Below, piece after piece: positions 51,898 through 60,511 of a stretch of DNA of 64,000 bases. Each line of letters starts with the position of its first letter. Within the stretch, counting starts at the first letter, position 1. The position numbers were made by a program, and so were the translations under genes. The notes under the pieces are model-generated. The model saw only the letters and a list, made by a program, of their open reading frames with translations, made no database searches and was not told the DNA's origin. Where the stretch lies: assembly GCF_000761485.1 (NCBI RefSeq), contig NZ_JPMX01000084.1, forward strand, positions 17,591 to 81,590, written 5' to 3'. The DNA comes from Modestobacter caceresii. Lineage in GTDB: Bacteria > Actinomycetota > Actinomycetes > Mycobacteriales > Geodermatophilaceae.

Positions 51898-52431
51898 TCA
51901 GTCGGCCTTGCGGCGCGCGGGGTGACCGGCGGCGTCGGACAGCTGCCGGAGGCCGTTGATGATCGCCCCGACCAGGTCGCCGGCGCCCAGCCGGCTGGTC
52001 ATCGACAGCACGGCGAGGGCACACGCCCGGTCGGGCAGCCGGCGGGCGGCCGCGGTGCCCGTGACGATCTCCAGCACCCGCTGCCCCGGCGAGAGTGCGA
52101 CCAGGACGCTGTTGGAGGTGTCACCGCCGGAGCGGGAGTGCAGGTCCTCCGCCGTGGCCCGGGTGTCGGAGCCCAGCTCGCCCACGTAGAGGGTGAACCG
52201 CAGCCCGGTCTCCCGGGAGGACATGGTCAGCGCCTCGTCGAGCCGGGCGAGGTCGCGGTAGCTGAACGGCCCCGAGCCGGGCTCCATCACGGAGCTGTTC
52301 CCGGTCTCCCGCGTCGCGCTGGGACCGTGCTGGTCGGCGGCGGGCTGCCGGGTGAGCTGCTGGGTCATCTGGGGTGTGCCTCCGGACTGCGACGCGGACT
52401 GCGACGGGACGTGGGACGAGGCGGTGCTCAC
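51898..52431 (-). CDS. DUF5130 (TPM-domain-like) protein
   Basis: GTG 52431 (ATG 52368 is possible) gives 177 residues. After a disordered N-terminus the conserved part reads LARLDEALTMSSRETGLRFT, LYVGELGSDTRATAEDLHSR, NSVLVALSPGQRVLEIVTGT and a helical C-terminus with LVGAIINGLRQLSD. This is the actinobacterial DUF5130 pattern, related to TPM phosphatase-like domains. Function is unknown. It begins 8 bp after the stop of the small membrane-protein gene, so the two are co-expressed. Confidence 0.75.
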   Translation of the reverse strand: MSTASSHVPSQSASQSGGTPQMTQQLTRQPAADQHGPSATRETGNSSVMEPGSGPFSYRDLARLDEALTMSSRETGLRFTLYVGELGSDTRATAEDLHSRSGGDTSNSVLVALSPGQRVLEIVTGTAAARRLPDRACALAVLSMTSRLGAGDLVGAIINGLRQLSDAAGHPARRKAD

Positions 52432-52438
52432 CGGCGGA

Positions 52439-52771
52439 TCACCAGGTCCCGCGGGCGCCGCCGGCGGCGGTGCGCCGGACGGTGTCGGGGTCGGCCACGT
52501 GCGGGTGCTGGCCGATGGCCAGCGCCGAGGCGGTGGCGCCCAGTCGCGGAGCGGCGTGGCCGGCCCCGGGTGCGTCCTCGGCGTGGCCACCGACCACGCC
52601 GGGGACGTCGGGGTGCGGCTCGTACCAGAGCGGCGCGTGGTCCCAGGACTGCCCGGGGCGGTACTTGGTGCGGTCCTTGCTGCGGCCGGGGAACAACGTC
52701 ACCGCAGCGAACAGCAGCACGATCACCAGCGGGACGACGCCGTAGATGAGCACGGTCTCGAGCACGGACAT
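52439..52771 (-). CDS. small membrane protein of unknown function
   Basis: ATG 52771 gives 110 residues. One N-terminal transmembrane helix (VLETVLIYGVVPLVIVLLFA) is followed by a basic turn FPGRSKDRTKYRPGQSWDHA and PLWYEPHPDVPG, then a low-complexity Ala/Gly tail. The WDHAPLWYxPHP stretch seems to be the conserved feature. The topology is N-out/C-in or the reverse, with a cytoplasmic tail. It is paired with DUF5130 next to pepN. Confidence 0.65.
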   Translation of the reverse strand: MSVLETVLIYGVVPLVIVLLFAAVTLFPGRSKDRTKYRPGQSWDHAPLWYEPHPDVPGVVGGHAEDAPGAGHAAPRLGATASALAIGQHPHVADPDTVRRTAAGGARGTW

Positions 52772-52817
52772 GGTGGCAATCTACCGGGACGACCGAGCGC
52801 CGGCCCGGCAGGACGGG

Positions 52818-54254
52818 TCACCAGAGCGCGGGGTGTCGGTGCCCCCACGGCCGCGCCTCCTCCAGCTGCGCGGACAGCGAGATCAGCGTCGCCTCGTCGG
52901 CCGGGCGGCCCACCAGCATGGTCCCGATGGGCAGCCCGCCCGCCGTCCACCACAGCGGCACGCTGACCGCCGGCTGACCGGTGACGTTGTAGACCGCCGG
53001 GAAGGCCGCGTAGCGCTTCTGCCGCTGGAAGTCCGCCGCACCGTCGCCGTCCCCGTCGAACCAGCCGACCGGTCGCGGGGGCAGCGTGCAGATCGGGGCC
53101 AGCAGCACGTCGTAGCGGCTGGTCGCCTGGACGAACCGGCGGGCGAAGACCCGCAGCGTGAACATCGCCTGCATCGCGTCCTGCGCGCTGAGCGCCAGGC
53201 CGCGGTCCCGGAGGAAGCGGGTGAGCGGCCGCAGCCGGTCCAGCTGCGAAGGCGGCACGGGCAGCGTCGTGGCCGACAGCGCCCAGACCACCTCGAACGC
53301 CGGGAACACCTCCGGGGTGAGCGGGGCGGCCGGCAGGTCCTCCACCTCGTGGCCCAGCTCGGACAGCAGCGTGGAGGCGTCCTCGAACGCCGCCCGCACC
53401 TCGGGGTCCAGGTCGGCGCCGGGCATGCCGGAGTCCAGGTAGCGGCCGATCCGCAGCCGGCCCGGCGGGCGGTCGGCATAGCCGAGGAAGGTCTCCCCGG
53501 CCGGCGGCGGCGGCGCCCAGTACGGGTCACCGGGCACCGGCCCGGCCATCGCGTCGAGCATCGCGGCGGCGTCCCGCACGGTGCGGGCCAGGGGCCCCTG
53601 CACGCCCAGGCCGGTGGTATCGCTGCCCAGCGGGGCGTTGCTCACCCGGCCGCGGGTGGGCTTGATTCCGAACAGCCCGTTGATCCCGGCCGGGATGCGG
53701 ATCGAGCCGCCGCCGTCGGACCCGTGGGCGAAGGGCAGCAGCCCGGCGGCCACGGCGGCAGCCGCACCACCGCTGGAACCACCGGCCAGCAGCGAGGGGT
53801 CCCACGGGCAGCGGGCCGGGCCGGCGAGGTCGTTGTCGGTGTAGCAGGGGAAGCCGAACTCGGGGGTGTTGGTCTTGCCCAGGCTGATCGTGCCGGCGGC
53901 GGCCAGCGCGGTGACCACGGCGTCGTCGACGGCCGGCACGAAGTCGGACAGCACGGCCGAGCCGAAGGTGGTGCGCACCCCGGCGGTGTTGGCCAGGTCC
54001 TTGATCGCGGTCGGGACGCCGTGCAGGGGCGGCAGGTCCCCGCCGTCCAGCACCGCCCGGTCGGCCGCCGCCGCTGCGGCGCGCGCCCGGTCGGGGGTGA
54101 CGGTCAGGAAGGCCCCGACGGCGCTGTCCAGCGCCTCGATGCGGGCGAGAGAGTGTTCGACCAGCTCGGTGGGGCTCACCTCCTTCGCGCGGACCGCGGC
54201 TGCCTGCTCGAGGGCGGTGAGGTCGTGCAGTCGTGTGCCGGGCGAGGAGGTCAC
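52818..54254 (-). CDS. amidase (amidase signature family)
   Basis: GTG 54254 (GTG 54257 is equally possible) gives 478 residues. Amidase signature elements: the catalytic Lys in GVPTAIKDLANTAGV, then LLAGGSSGGAAAAVAAGLLP with the first Ser, and FAHGSDGGGSIRIPAGINGL with the nucleophile Ser. The C-terminus FPAVYNVTGQPAVSVPLWWT and GLPIGTMLVGRP is usual. It hydrolyses carboxylic amides; the chemical substrate is not evident. It is divergent from kynureninase with a 36-bp gap, so the two may share a promoter region and possibly a pathway (for example N-formylkynurenine-type amides). Confidence 0.88.
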   Translation of the reverse strand: MTSSPGTRLHDLTALEQAAAVRAKEVSPTELVEHSLARIEALDSAVGAFLTVTPDRARAAAAAADRAVLDGGDLPPLHGVPTAIKDLANTAGVRTTFGSAVLSDFVPAVDDAVVTALAAAGTISLGKTNTPEFGFPCYTDNDLAGPARCPWDPSLLAGGSSGGAAAAVAAGLLPFAHGSDGGGSIRIPAGINGLFGIKPTRGRVSNAPLGSDTTGLGVQGPLARTVRDAAAMLDAMAGPVPGDPYWAPPPPAGETFLGYADRPPGRLRIGRYLDSGMPGADLDPEVRAAFEDASTLLSELGHEVEDLPAAPLTPEVFPAFEVVWALSATTLPVPPSQLDRLRPLTRFLRDRGLALSAQDAMQAMFTLRVFARRFVQATSRYDVLLAPICTLPPRPVGWFDGDGDGAADFQRQKRYAAFPAVYNVTGQPAVSVPLWWTAGGLPIGTMLVGRPADEATLISLSAQLEEARPWGHRHPALW

Positions 54255-54290
54255 CACCCGGACGCTAGCCGCGACGGGCAGGATCTCCTC

Positions 54291-55556
54291 GTGGACCTCT
54301 CCCGCGCCGCCGCCGAAGCCGCCGACGCCACCGACCCGCTGGCCGGGTTCCGGGCGCGCTTCACCGGCACGGACGACGACGGCCCCGACCGGCTGCTCTA
54401 CCTGGACGGCAACTCCCTCGGCCGGCTGCCCCGGGAGACCCCCGCCGCGGTGGCCCGGGCCGTGGAGCAGGAGTGGGGGCAGGGGCTCGTCGGCTCCTGG
54501 CGCGACTGGGTGCAGCAGTCCGGCCGGATCGGTGACGTCCTCGCCGAGGGCGTGCTGGGGGCGCGGCCCGGCGAGGTGCTGGTCGGCGACACGACCAGCG
54601 TCGACCTCTACAAACTCCTGGTCGCTGCGGCCGATGCCCGCCCGGGCCGGGACGTGCTGGTCTGCTGCGCCGACGACTTCCCCACCGACCGGTACATCGT
54701 GGCCGGGGTGGCCCCGGCGCGCGGGATGACGGTGCGCGAGGTCGAGGCACACATCGACACCGGCCTGGAGCTGGACGTGCTGGCCAGGGCACTGGACGAG
54801 CGGGTCGCCGTCGTCGTCCTCTCGCAGGTGGCCTACCGGTCGGGTGCGCTGGTCGACATCGCAGAGGTGACCCGACTGGCCCGCGAGGCGGGGGCACTGG
54901 TCGTGTGGGACCTCAGCCACGCCGCCGGTGCCGTGCCCGCCGACCTCACGGCGGCCGGCGCCGACCTCGCGGTCGGCTGCACGTACAAGTACCTCAACGG
55001 CGGCCCCGGGTCCCCGGCCTTCCTCTACGTGCGCCGCGAGCTGCAGGAGCAGCTGCGCCAGCCGATCTGGGGCTGGTTCGGCCAGCGCGACCAGTTCGCG
55101 ATGGGGACGGCGTACGACCCGGCCGACGGCGTGGACCGGTTCGCCGTCGGCACTCCCCCGGTGCTGGCCATGGCGGCGGTGGAGGTCGGCGCCCGGCTGT
55201 CCGCGGAGGCCGGCATCGAGCGGCTGGCCGCCAAGGGCCGGGCGCTGACCGAGCTGGTGATCGCGCTGGCCGACGAGTGGCTCGGCGGGCACGGGGTCGC
55301 GGTCGCCTCACCACGGGAGCCCGCCCGGCGCGGGTCGCACGTCAGCCTCGCCCACCCGCAGGCGTGGCAGCTGACCCAGGCGCTGATCGACCGCGGCGTC
55401 GTCCCGGACTTCCGCACGCCCGACCGGCTCCGGCTGGGCCCGGCGCCGCTCTACACCCGGTTCGTCGACGTCTGGGACGCGATGGACCGGCTGCGCACCG
55501 TGCTCGGCGACCGGTCGCACGAGAGCTACCCGACCGAGCGCAGCCGGGTCACCTGA
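54291..55556 (+). CDS. kynU: kynureninase
   Basis: GTG 54291 gives 421 residues, the usual length. This is a fold-type I PLP enzyme: LLYLDGNSLGRLPRETPAAV at the start, DTTSVDLYKLL (phosphate-binding), WDLSHAAGAVPADLTAAGAD with the PLP Asp, and the lysine in GCTYKYLNGGPGSPAFLYVR (Lys at about 233). IWGWFGQRDQFAMGTAYDPA and RGSHVSLAHPQAWQLTQALI are characteristic of KynU. It cleaves kynurenine to anthranilate and alanine. No kynA or kynB homologue is visible in the window. Confidence 0.93.
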   Translation: MDLSRAAAEAADATDPLAGFRARFTGTDDDGPDRLLYLDGNSLGRLPRETPAAVARAVEQEWGQGLVGSWRDWVQQSGRIGDVLAEGVLGARPGEVLVGDTTSVDLYKLLVAAADARPGRDVLVCCADDFPTDRYIVAGVAPARGMTVREVEAHIDTGLELDVLARALDERVAVVVLSQVAYRSGALVDIAEVTRLAREAGALVVWDLSHAAGAVPADLTAAGADLAVGCTYKYLNGGPGSPAFLYVRRELQEQLRQPIWGWFGQRDQFAMGTAYDPADGVDRFAVGTPPVLAMAAVEVGARLSAEAGIERLAAKGRALTELVIALADEWLGGHGVAVASPREPARRGSHVSLAHPQAWQLTQALIDRGVVPDFRTPDRLRLGPAPLYTRFVDVWDAMDRLRTVLGDRSHESYPTERSRVT

Positions 55557-55608
55557 GCGAGGACGCCGCGCTCCTCGCCGGCTGACGACGAGCGCCTGGC
55601 CGGAGCCG

Positions 55609-56466
55609 TCAGGCCGGCTCCGGGACGCCGATCGGGTTGTGCGCCGGCCACTCCCCCGCCGCCACGACCGCCTGGCGCACCGGTGCCAGCAGCTCGGCCA
55701 GCCGGTCGCAGCCGGCCTGGCCGAGCGCCGTCCACGGGCCCTGCGCCAGCCGGTCGGTGTCGGCCTCGACCGCCGCGCGCAGCGCCACCCCGTCGGCGGT
55801 CAGCGCTCCGTCGGCCAGCAGGCCGCGCCCGGTGAGCTCCTCGGCGCAGGCCGCCCACCGCCCGGGCGACCAGCCCCGGGCCTTCTGCAGCCAGTCGGCC
55901 GACGTCGTCCCGGCCGCCGCGGTCAGCACCAGCGCGGGAAGGCCGAGCAGGTCCTGCTGCAGCAGGGCGGCCAGGTGGCCGTCCCCCCGGTGCTCGCGCA
56001 GCGTGGTCAGCGCCTGCCACAGCATGAGGTGCGGCTCGACCGGCCAGGGCACGTCGGTGTTCGCCGCCGCCAGCGGGCGGCCGAGGACGTCGACGGCCTC
56101 CGCGCCCCGGCGGGCCAGCGTCGCGGCCTCCTGCGCCTCGGGTGAGCCGAGCCAGTCGGGCAGCGCCCGGCGGGCCGCGGCGTCCACCCCGGCCAGCCGG
56201 GCGGCCAGGGCGTCGGCCGGGGGCGTCGTCGTCCACACCTCGGGCACCCGCCGGGCGACGAAGTCGGGGGCGAACGAACCGAACGTCGCCGTGACCAACG
56301 CCGGTCCGACCGGCCCGAGGGGCGCGGCGCGGCCGGCGAAGTACCCGGCCCAGAAGCCGCGCAGCCCGGCCTCCGTGTAGGCGGTGCGCGACTCGTCGGC
56401 GAAGTAGGTCAGTGCGTGGAACGGCTCGCCGATCGCCCAGAGACGCCGGGCGGGGTCGATCGTCAC
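55609..56466 (-). CDS. SCO6745-family protein
   Basis: GTG 56466 overlaps the HNH stop (GTGA), giving 285 residues: RRLWAIGEPFHALTYFADES, RTAYTEAGLRGFWAGYFAGR, RAAPLGPVGPALVTATFGSF, then a winged-helix-like C-terminal half with LTGRGLLADGALTADGVALR. The pattern is the SCO6745 family of actinobacteria, a helical N-terminal domain fused to a MarR-like fold, with no established function. It is co-transcribed with the HNH nuclease gene. Confidence 0.75.
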   Translation of the reverse strand: MTIDPARRLWAIGEPFHALTYFADESRTAYTEAGLRGFWAGYFAGRAAPLGPVGPALVTATFGSFAPDFVARRVPEVWTTTPPADALAARLAGVDAAARRALPDWLGSPEAQEAATLARRGAEAVDVLGRPLAAANTDVPWPVEPHLMLWQALTTLREHRGDGHLAALLQQDLLGLPALVLTAAAGTTSADWLQKARGWSPGRWAACAEELTGRGLLADGALTADGVALRAAVEADTDRLAQGPWTALGQAGCDRLAELLAPVRQAVVAAGEWPAHNPIGVPEPA

Positions 56467-57074
56467 GCGCTCACCGAGTCGGGCATGCCGAGCCACTCCC
56501 GCCACCGCGGGTCGACCGTGCGGTGCCCGAGCAGCCGCCAGGCCGCACCGCTGGGGGCACCGGGCGGGTGCGGCAGCGACCAGCCCATCTCGGCCAGCGA
56601 CCGGTCGGCCTTGGTGTGGTTGCACCGCCGGCAGGCCGCGACGACGTTGTCCCAGGTGTGCGTGCCACCGCGGCTGCGCGGCACGACGTGGTCGATGCTG
56701 GTGGCCGAGCCCCCGCAGTACACGCAGGTCTGCCCGTCCCGGGTGAACACCGCCCGGCGGGACAGCGGCACCGAGACCGGGTAGGGCACCCGCACGTACC
56801 GGGTCAGCCGCACCACGACCGGCACCGCCACGGTCACCCGTTCGGCGTGCACCTCGTCGTCGGTGACGTCGACGGCCTCGGCCTTGGCGGCCAGGACGAG
56901 CACGATCGCGCGGCGGCTGGAGACCACGCACAACGGCTCGTAGGTGGCGTTGAGCAGGAGCGTCGCACCGGTCGTGCACGCCGCCGGGGCAGGGGCGTTC
57001 GGACGGGCGAGGACGTCGCGTCGGGAGCCGGCGGGACCCGGCCCGGACGACGACCCGAGTGCGGTGATCGACAC
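56463..57074 (-). CDS. HNH endonuclease family protein
   Basis: GTG 57074 with GGAGGT five bases upstream gives 203 residues. The N-terminal part LLLNATYEPLCVVSSRRAIV is typical of the actinobacterial single-HNH proteins. The zinc/HNH core is CVYCGGSATSIDHVVPRSRG, then GTHTWDNVVAACRRCNHTKA (C-x2-C ... DH ... N ... C-x2-C-N-H). These proteins are conserved chromosomal genes of unknown target rather than part of a mobile element. It is divergent from the S9 oligopeptidase gene. Confidence 0.88.
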   Translation of the reverse strand: MSITALGSSSGPGPAGSRRDVLARPNAPAPAACTTGATLLLNATYEPLCVVSSRRAIVLVLAAKAEAVDVTDDEVHAERVTVAVPVVVRLTRYVRVPYPVSVPLSRRAVFTRDGQTCVYCGGSATSIDHVVPRSRGGTHTWDNVVAACRRCNHTKADRSLAEMGWSLPHPPGAPSGAAWRLLGHRTVDPRWREWLGMPDSVSA

Positions 57075-57209
57075 GGGACACCTCCGAGTGCCCCCGGCCA
57101 CCGACGGCTTCGACAGCCCACGGGCACCTGCCATCCTGCCCTGGCGACAGCGGTCTCTGCCATCGGCCGACCCGAGCGGTGCGTCGGTGGCCGCGGCTAC
57201 GGTCGGCGC

Positions 57210-59288
57210 GTGCGCTACCCCGACGCCCCCCGCCTGGACCTGGTCGACGACCTGCACGGTCACCCGGTCGCCGATCCCTACCGCTGGCTGGAGGACGCCG
57301 AGGACCCACGGACCGTGGCCTGGGCGGCCGCACAGGACGAGCTGGCCGCCGGCCTCCTCGCCGGCCTCCCCGGCCGTCCGGCGTTCGCCGAGCGGCTGGC
57401 CGAACTGGTGCACGCCGGTGCTGTCGGCATCCCGGTGTGGCGCAACGGCCGGGCCTTCTCCACCCGGCGTGACCCCGGCCAGGAGCACGCCGTGCTGCGG
57501 GTCACCGAGCCCGACGGCAGCGTGCGGGTGCTGGTCGACCCGACGGCGCTGGACCCGGCCGGCACCACGACGCTGGACGCCTGGTCCCCTTCGTGGGAGG
57601 GCGACCGGCTCGCCTACCAGGTCTCGGTCGGCGGCGACGAGGAGTCGCAGCTGTTCGTCCTGGACGTCGCCACCGGCGAGCTGGTCGAGGGCCCGATCGA
57701 CCGCTGCCGCTACTCCCCCGTCGGCTGGCTGCCCGGCGGTCAGGAGCTGCTCTACGTGCGCCGGCTGGCCCCCGAGCTCGTCCCGGCCGGTGAGGAGCAG
57801 TTCCACCGCCGGGTGTGGCGCCACCGGGTGGGCGGCGACCCCGCCGACGACGTCCTGGTGCACGGCGAGGGCAGCGACCCCTCGACCTACTTCGGCGCCC
57901 GCACCAGCGCCGACGGCCGCTGGCTGGTCGTCTCCGCCTCGGTCGGCACCGCGCCGCGCGATGACGTCTGGCTGGCCGACCTGGCCGGGGACGGCGTCCT
58001 CCGCGAGCTGCAGGTCGGCGTGGACGCGCAGACCTCGGCCTGGGTGGCCCGCGACGGCCGGCTGTGGCTGCACACCGACCGGGACGCCCCCCGCAGCCGA
58101 CTGGTGGTGGCCGACCCGGCCGACCCGGCCAGCTGGGCGCCGGCGGCCTGGCACGAGGTGGTCCCGCAGTCCGACGACGGGGTGCTCGGCGACGTCGCCC
58201 TGGTCGACGGCCCGGACGGCGACCTGCGGGTGCTCGCCGTGCACGCGGTCGACGCCACCGACCGGCTCTCGCTGTGGGCCGCCGACGGCTCCGGCCGCGT
58301 GGCCGAGGTGACCGCGCTGCGCCCGGGCAGCGTCGCCGGCGTCAGCGCACCCCCGGAGGGCGGCACGACCGCCTGGGTCGGCTTCACCGACTACGCCACG
58401 CCCCCGTCGGTGCTGCGCTGGGACGCCGCCGACCCGGCCGCGCTCACCAGCCACGAGCAGGCCCCGGTGGCCGGCGCGGTGCCCGACGTGCGGGTGGTCG
58501 AGGCCCACGCGACCTCTCCGGACGGGACGCCGGTGCACCTGTTCGTGCTCTCCGGCACCGGCATCCCCGACACCCCGCGCCCGACCGTGCTCTACGGCTA
58601 CGGCGGGTTCAACGTGTCGCTCACCCCGGCCTACACCGCGCAGGCCCTGGCCTGGGTGGCCGCCGGCGGGGTGTGGGTGGTGGCGAACCTGCGCGGCGGC
58701 TCCGAGCACGGCGAGGAGTGGCACCGGGCCGGGATGCGGGAGCGCAAGCAGAACGTGTTCGACGACTTCGCCGCGGCCGCGGGCCACCTGATCGCCGAGG
58801 GCTGGACGACGCCGGCCCAGCTGGCCGTGATGGGCGGCTCGAACGGCGGGCTGCTGGTCGGCGCCATGACCACCCAGCACCCCGACCTGGTGGCCGCCGT
58901 CGTCTGCAGTGCGCCGTTGCTGGACATGGTGCGGTACGAGCTGTTCGGTCTGGGCCGCACCTGGAACGACGAGTACGGGACCGCCGCCGACCCAGTCGAA
59001 CTGGGTTGGCTGCTGGGGTACTCGCCGTACCACCGGGTGGTCGAGGGCACCGACTACCCGGCGGTGCTGTTCACGACGTTCGAGTCCGACACCCGGGTCG
59101 ACCCGCTGCACGCCCGCAAGCTCGCCGCGGCCCTGCAGCACGCGACGACGGCGGAGGCGCCGATCGTGCTGCGCCGGGAGCTGTCGGTGGGGCACGGCGC
59201 CCGGGCGGTCAGCCGCACGGTGAGTCTGGCCGCCGACCAGCTGGCCTTCCTGGCCGCGTACACCGGGCTGGCGCCCGCCCCGGCCTGA
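57210..59288 (+). CDS. prolyl oligopeptidase family (S9A) peptidase
   Basis: GTG 57210 gives 692 residues. The N-terminal seven-blade propeller starts DLHGHPVADPYRWLEDAEDP, the S9A opening. The catalytic triad is Ser544 in AVMGGSNGGLLVGA, Asp in FESDTRVDPLHARKLA, and His662 in LSVGHGARAV. LYGYGGFNVSLTPAYTAQAL forms the oxyanion region. It cleaves short proline-containing peptides in the cytoplasm. Oligopeptidase B would have acidic S1 residues that are not obvious here. Confidence 0.92.
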   Translation: MRYPDAPRLDLVDDLHGHPVADPYRWLEDAEDPRTVAWAAAQDELAAGLLAGLPGRPAFAERLAELVHAGAVGIPVWRNGRAFSTRRDPGQEHAVLRVTEPDGSVRVLVDPTALDPAGTTTLDAWSPSWEGDRLAYQVSVGGDEESQLFVLDVATGELVEGPIDRCRYSPVGWLPGGQELLYVRRLAPELVPAGEEQFHRRVWRHRVGGDPADDVLVHGEGSDPSTYFGARTSADGRWLVVSASVGTAPRDDVWLADLAGDGVLRELQVGVDAQTSAWVARDGRLWLHTDRDAPRSRLVVADPADPASWAPAAWHEVVPQSDDGVLGDVALVDGPDGDLRVLAVHAVDATDRLSLWAADGSGRVAEVTALRPGSVAGVSAPPEGGTTAWVGFTDYATPPSVLRWDAADPAALTSHEQAPVAGAVPDVRVVEAHATSPDGTPVHLFVLSGTGIPDTPRPTVLYGYGGFNVSLTPAYTAQALAWVAAGGVWVVANLRGGSEHGEEWHRAGMRERKQNVFDDFAAAAGHLIAEGWTTPAQLAVMGGSNGGLLVGAMTTQHPDLVAAVVCSAPLLDMVRYELFGLGRTWNDEYGTAADPVELGWLLGYSPYHRVVEGTDYPAVLFTTFESDTRVDPLHARKLAAALQHATTAEAPIVLRRELSVGHGARAVSRTVSLAADQLAFLAAYTGLAPAPA

Positions 59289-59316
59289 GGGCGGGGCGGG
59301 CAGCAGCCGGAGGCGC

Positions 59317-60309
59317 TCACTCCAGTTCGGCGAACACGTTCTCCAGGTCGACGCCCTCGGGGATGACCCCGTCCTCCACGCCGAGTTCGAGCAGCACCTC
59401 GACCGAGTCCCGGTCGATCTCGGTCTGGTAGGCGGGCAGCGTCAGCTCCTGCGCGATCGCCGGGTCGATGTTCGTGTAGGAGCCCAGCACCTCGCGCACC
59501 TCGGCGGGGTGCTCGGTGGCGTACTGCTGCGCCTCCGCCATCGCGTCGGCGAAGGCCTGCACGGTGTCGGCGTTCTCGGCGGCGTACTGGTCGGAGGTGA
59601 AGTAGCCGGCGACCGTGAGCGCCTCGTCGGTCTGGGTGTAGGGGGCGGCGACCACGCGCATGCCCTGGCTCACCCCGACGGTGGCGAACGGCTCGACCGC
59701 GAAGGCCGCGTCCACCGAGCCGTCGGCGACCGCGGCGACCATGTTGGGGAAGGCCAGCTCCACGAACTGGATCGACGAGGGGTCGCCGCCGTCCTGCCGG
59801 ACGGTCTCCCGCACGACGGTGTCGCTGATGTTGTTGATCGAGTTGATGGCGACCCTCTTCCCGGCCAGGTCGGCCGGCTCCTGCACCTCGGAGTCGGCGG
59901 GGACGATCACCGCGGCGAAGTCCTCCTCCACGTTGCCGGTGGCCCCGGAGCCGGGGGCGACGAGGGCCAGCGGCACCCCGCGCGACTCGGCCTGCAGCAG
60001 GCTGGTGATGTTGGAGAAGCCGAACTCCGCCTCCCCAGCCAGCACCGCCGGGACGATGGCGGCGCCGCCCTGCGCCAGGAAGGGCTCCACCTCCAGGCCG
60101 TGGTCGGCGAAGATGCCGACCTCCTGGGCCAGGTAGAGCGGCGCCACGTCCACGATCGGGATGGCGCCCACGCGCACGGTGGTCAGCTCGTCCGATCCCG
60201 CGCCGGCCACGGGCTCGGCCCCGTCGTCCTCGCCGCCACAACCGGTCAGCACGAGGGCGCCGATCACCATCGAGCCCAGCACCATCGAGCTCTTCGACGT
60301 CCTGCGCAC
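59317..60309 (-). CDS. ABC transporter substrate-binding lipoprotein (SsuA/TauA/NMT1-like)
   Basis: GTG 60309 with GGAGG upstream gives 330 residues. A lipobox LVLTGC ends the signal peptide. The mature protein reads VRVGAIPIVDVAPLYLAQEV and GIFADHGLEVEPFLAQGGAA, the nitrate/sulfonate/thiamin-precursor-type binding fold. LAGEAEFGFSNITSLLQAES and SVDAAFAVEPFATVGVSQGM follow. Ligands of this family include sulfonates, nitrate and HMP-type thiamin precursors. No ABC permease or ATPase gene is adjacent, so it is an orphan in this window. Confidence 0.87.
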   Translation of the reverse strand: MRRTSKSSMVLGSMVIGALVLTGCGGEDDGAEPVAGAGSDELTTVRVGAIPIVDVAPLYLAQEVGIFADHGLEVEPFLAQGGAAIVPAVLAGEAEFGFSNITSLLQAESRGVPLALVAPGSGATGNVEEDFAAVIVPADSEVQEPADLAGKRVAINSINNISDTVVRETVRQDGGDPSSIQFVELAFPNMVAAVADGSVDAAFAVEPFATVGVSQGMRVVAAPYTQTDEALTVAGYFTSDQYAAENADTVQAFADAMAEAQQYATEHPAEVREVLGSYTNIDPAIAQELTLPAYQTEIDRDSVEVLLELGVEDGVIPEGVDLENVFAELE

Positions 60310-60511
60310 GCGTTCCTCCAGTGGATCTCGACGCCCGCCGGGCAACGCGACGGGTCGTCGTTCGGGTGGGTGGCGGCGGACGCTAGGTCGTGAGGCAGGT
60401 CACGTCAACGGGCCCTTCCGCCAAGCGGCAGCCCCCGCCGGGCGGCTGCCGGGCACCTCGGTACCGGAACGCGGGCGGCACGCCGCCCGGCTCCGCCGCC
60501 GGTGATCGACG

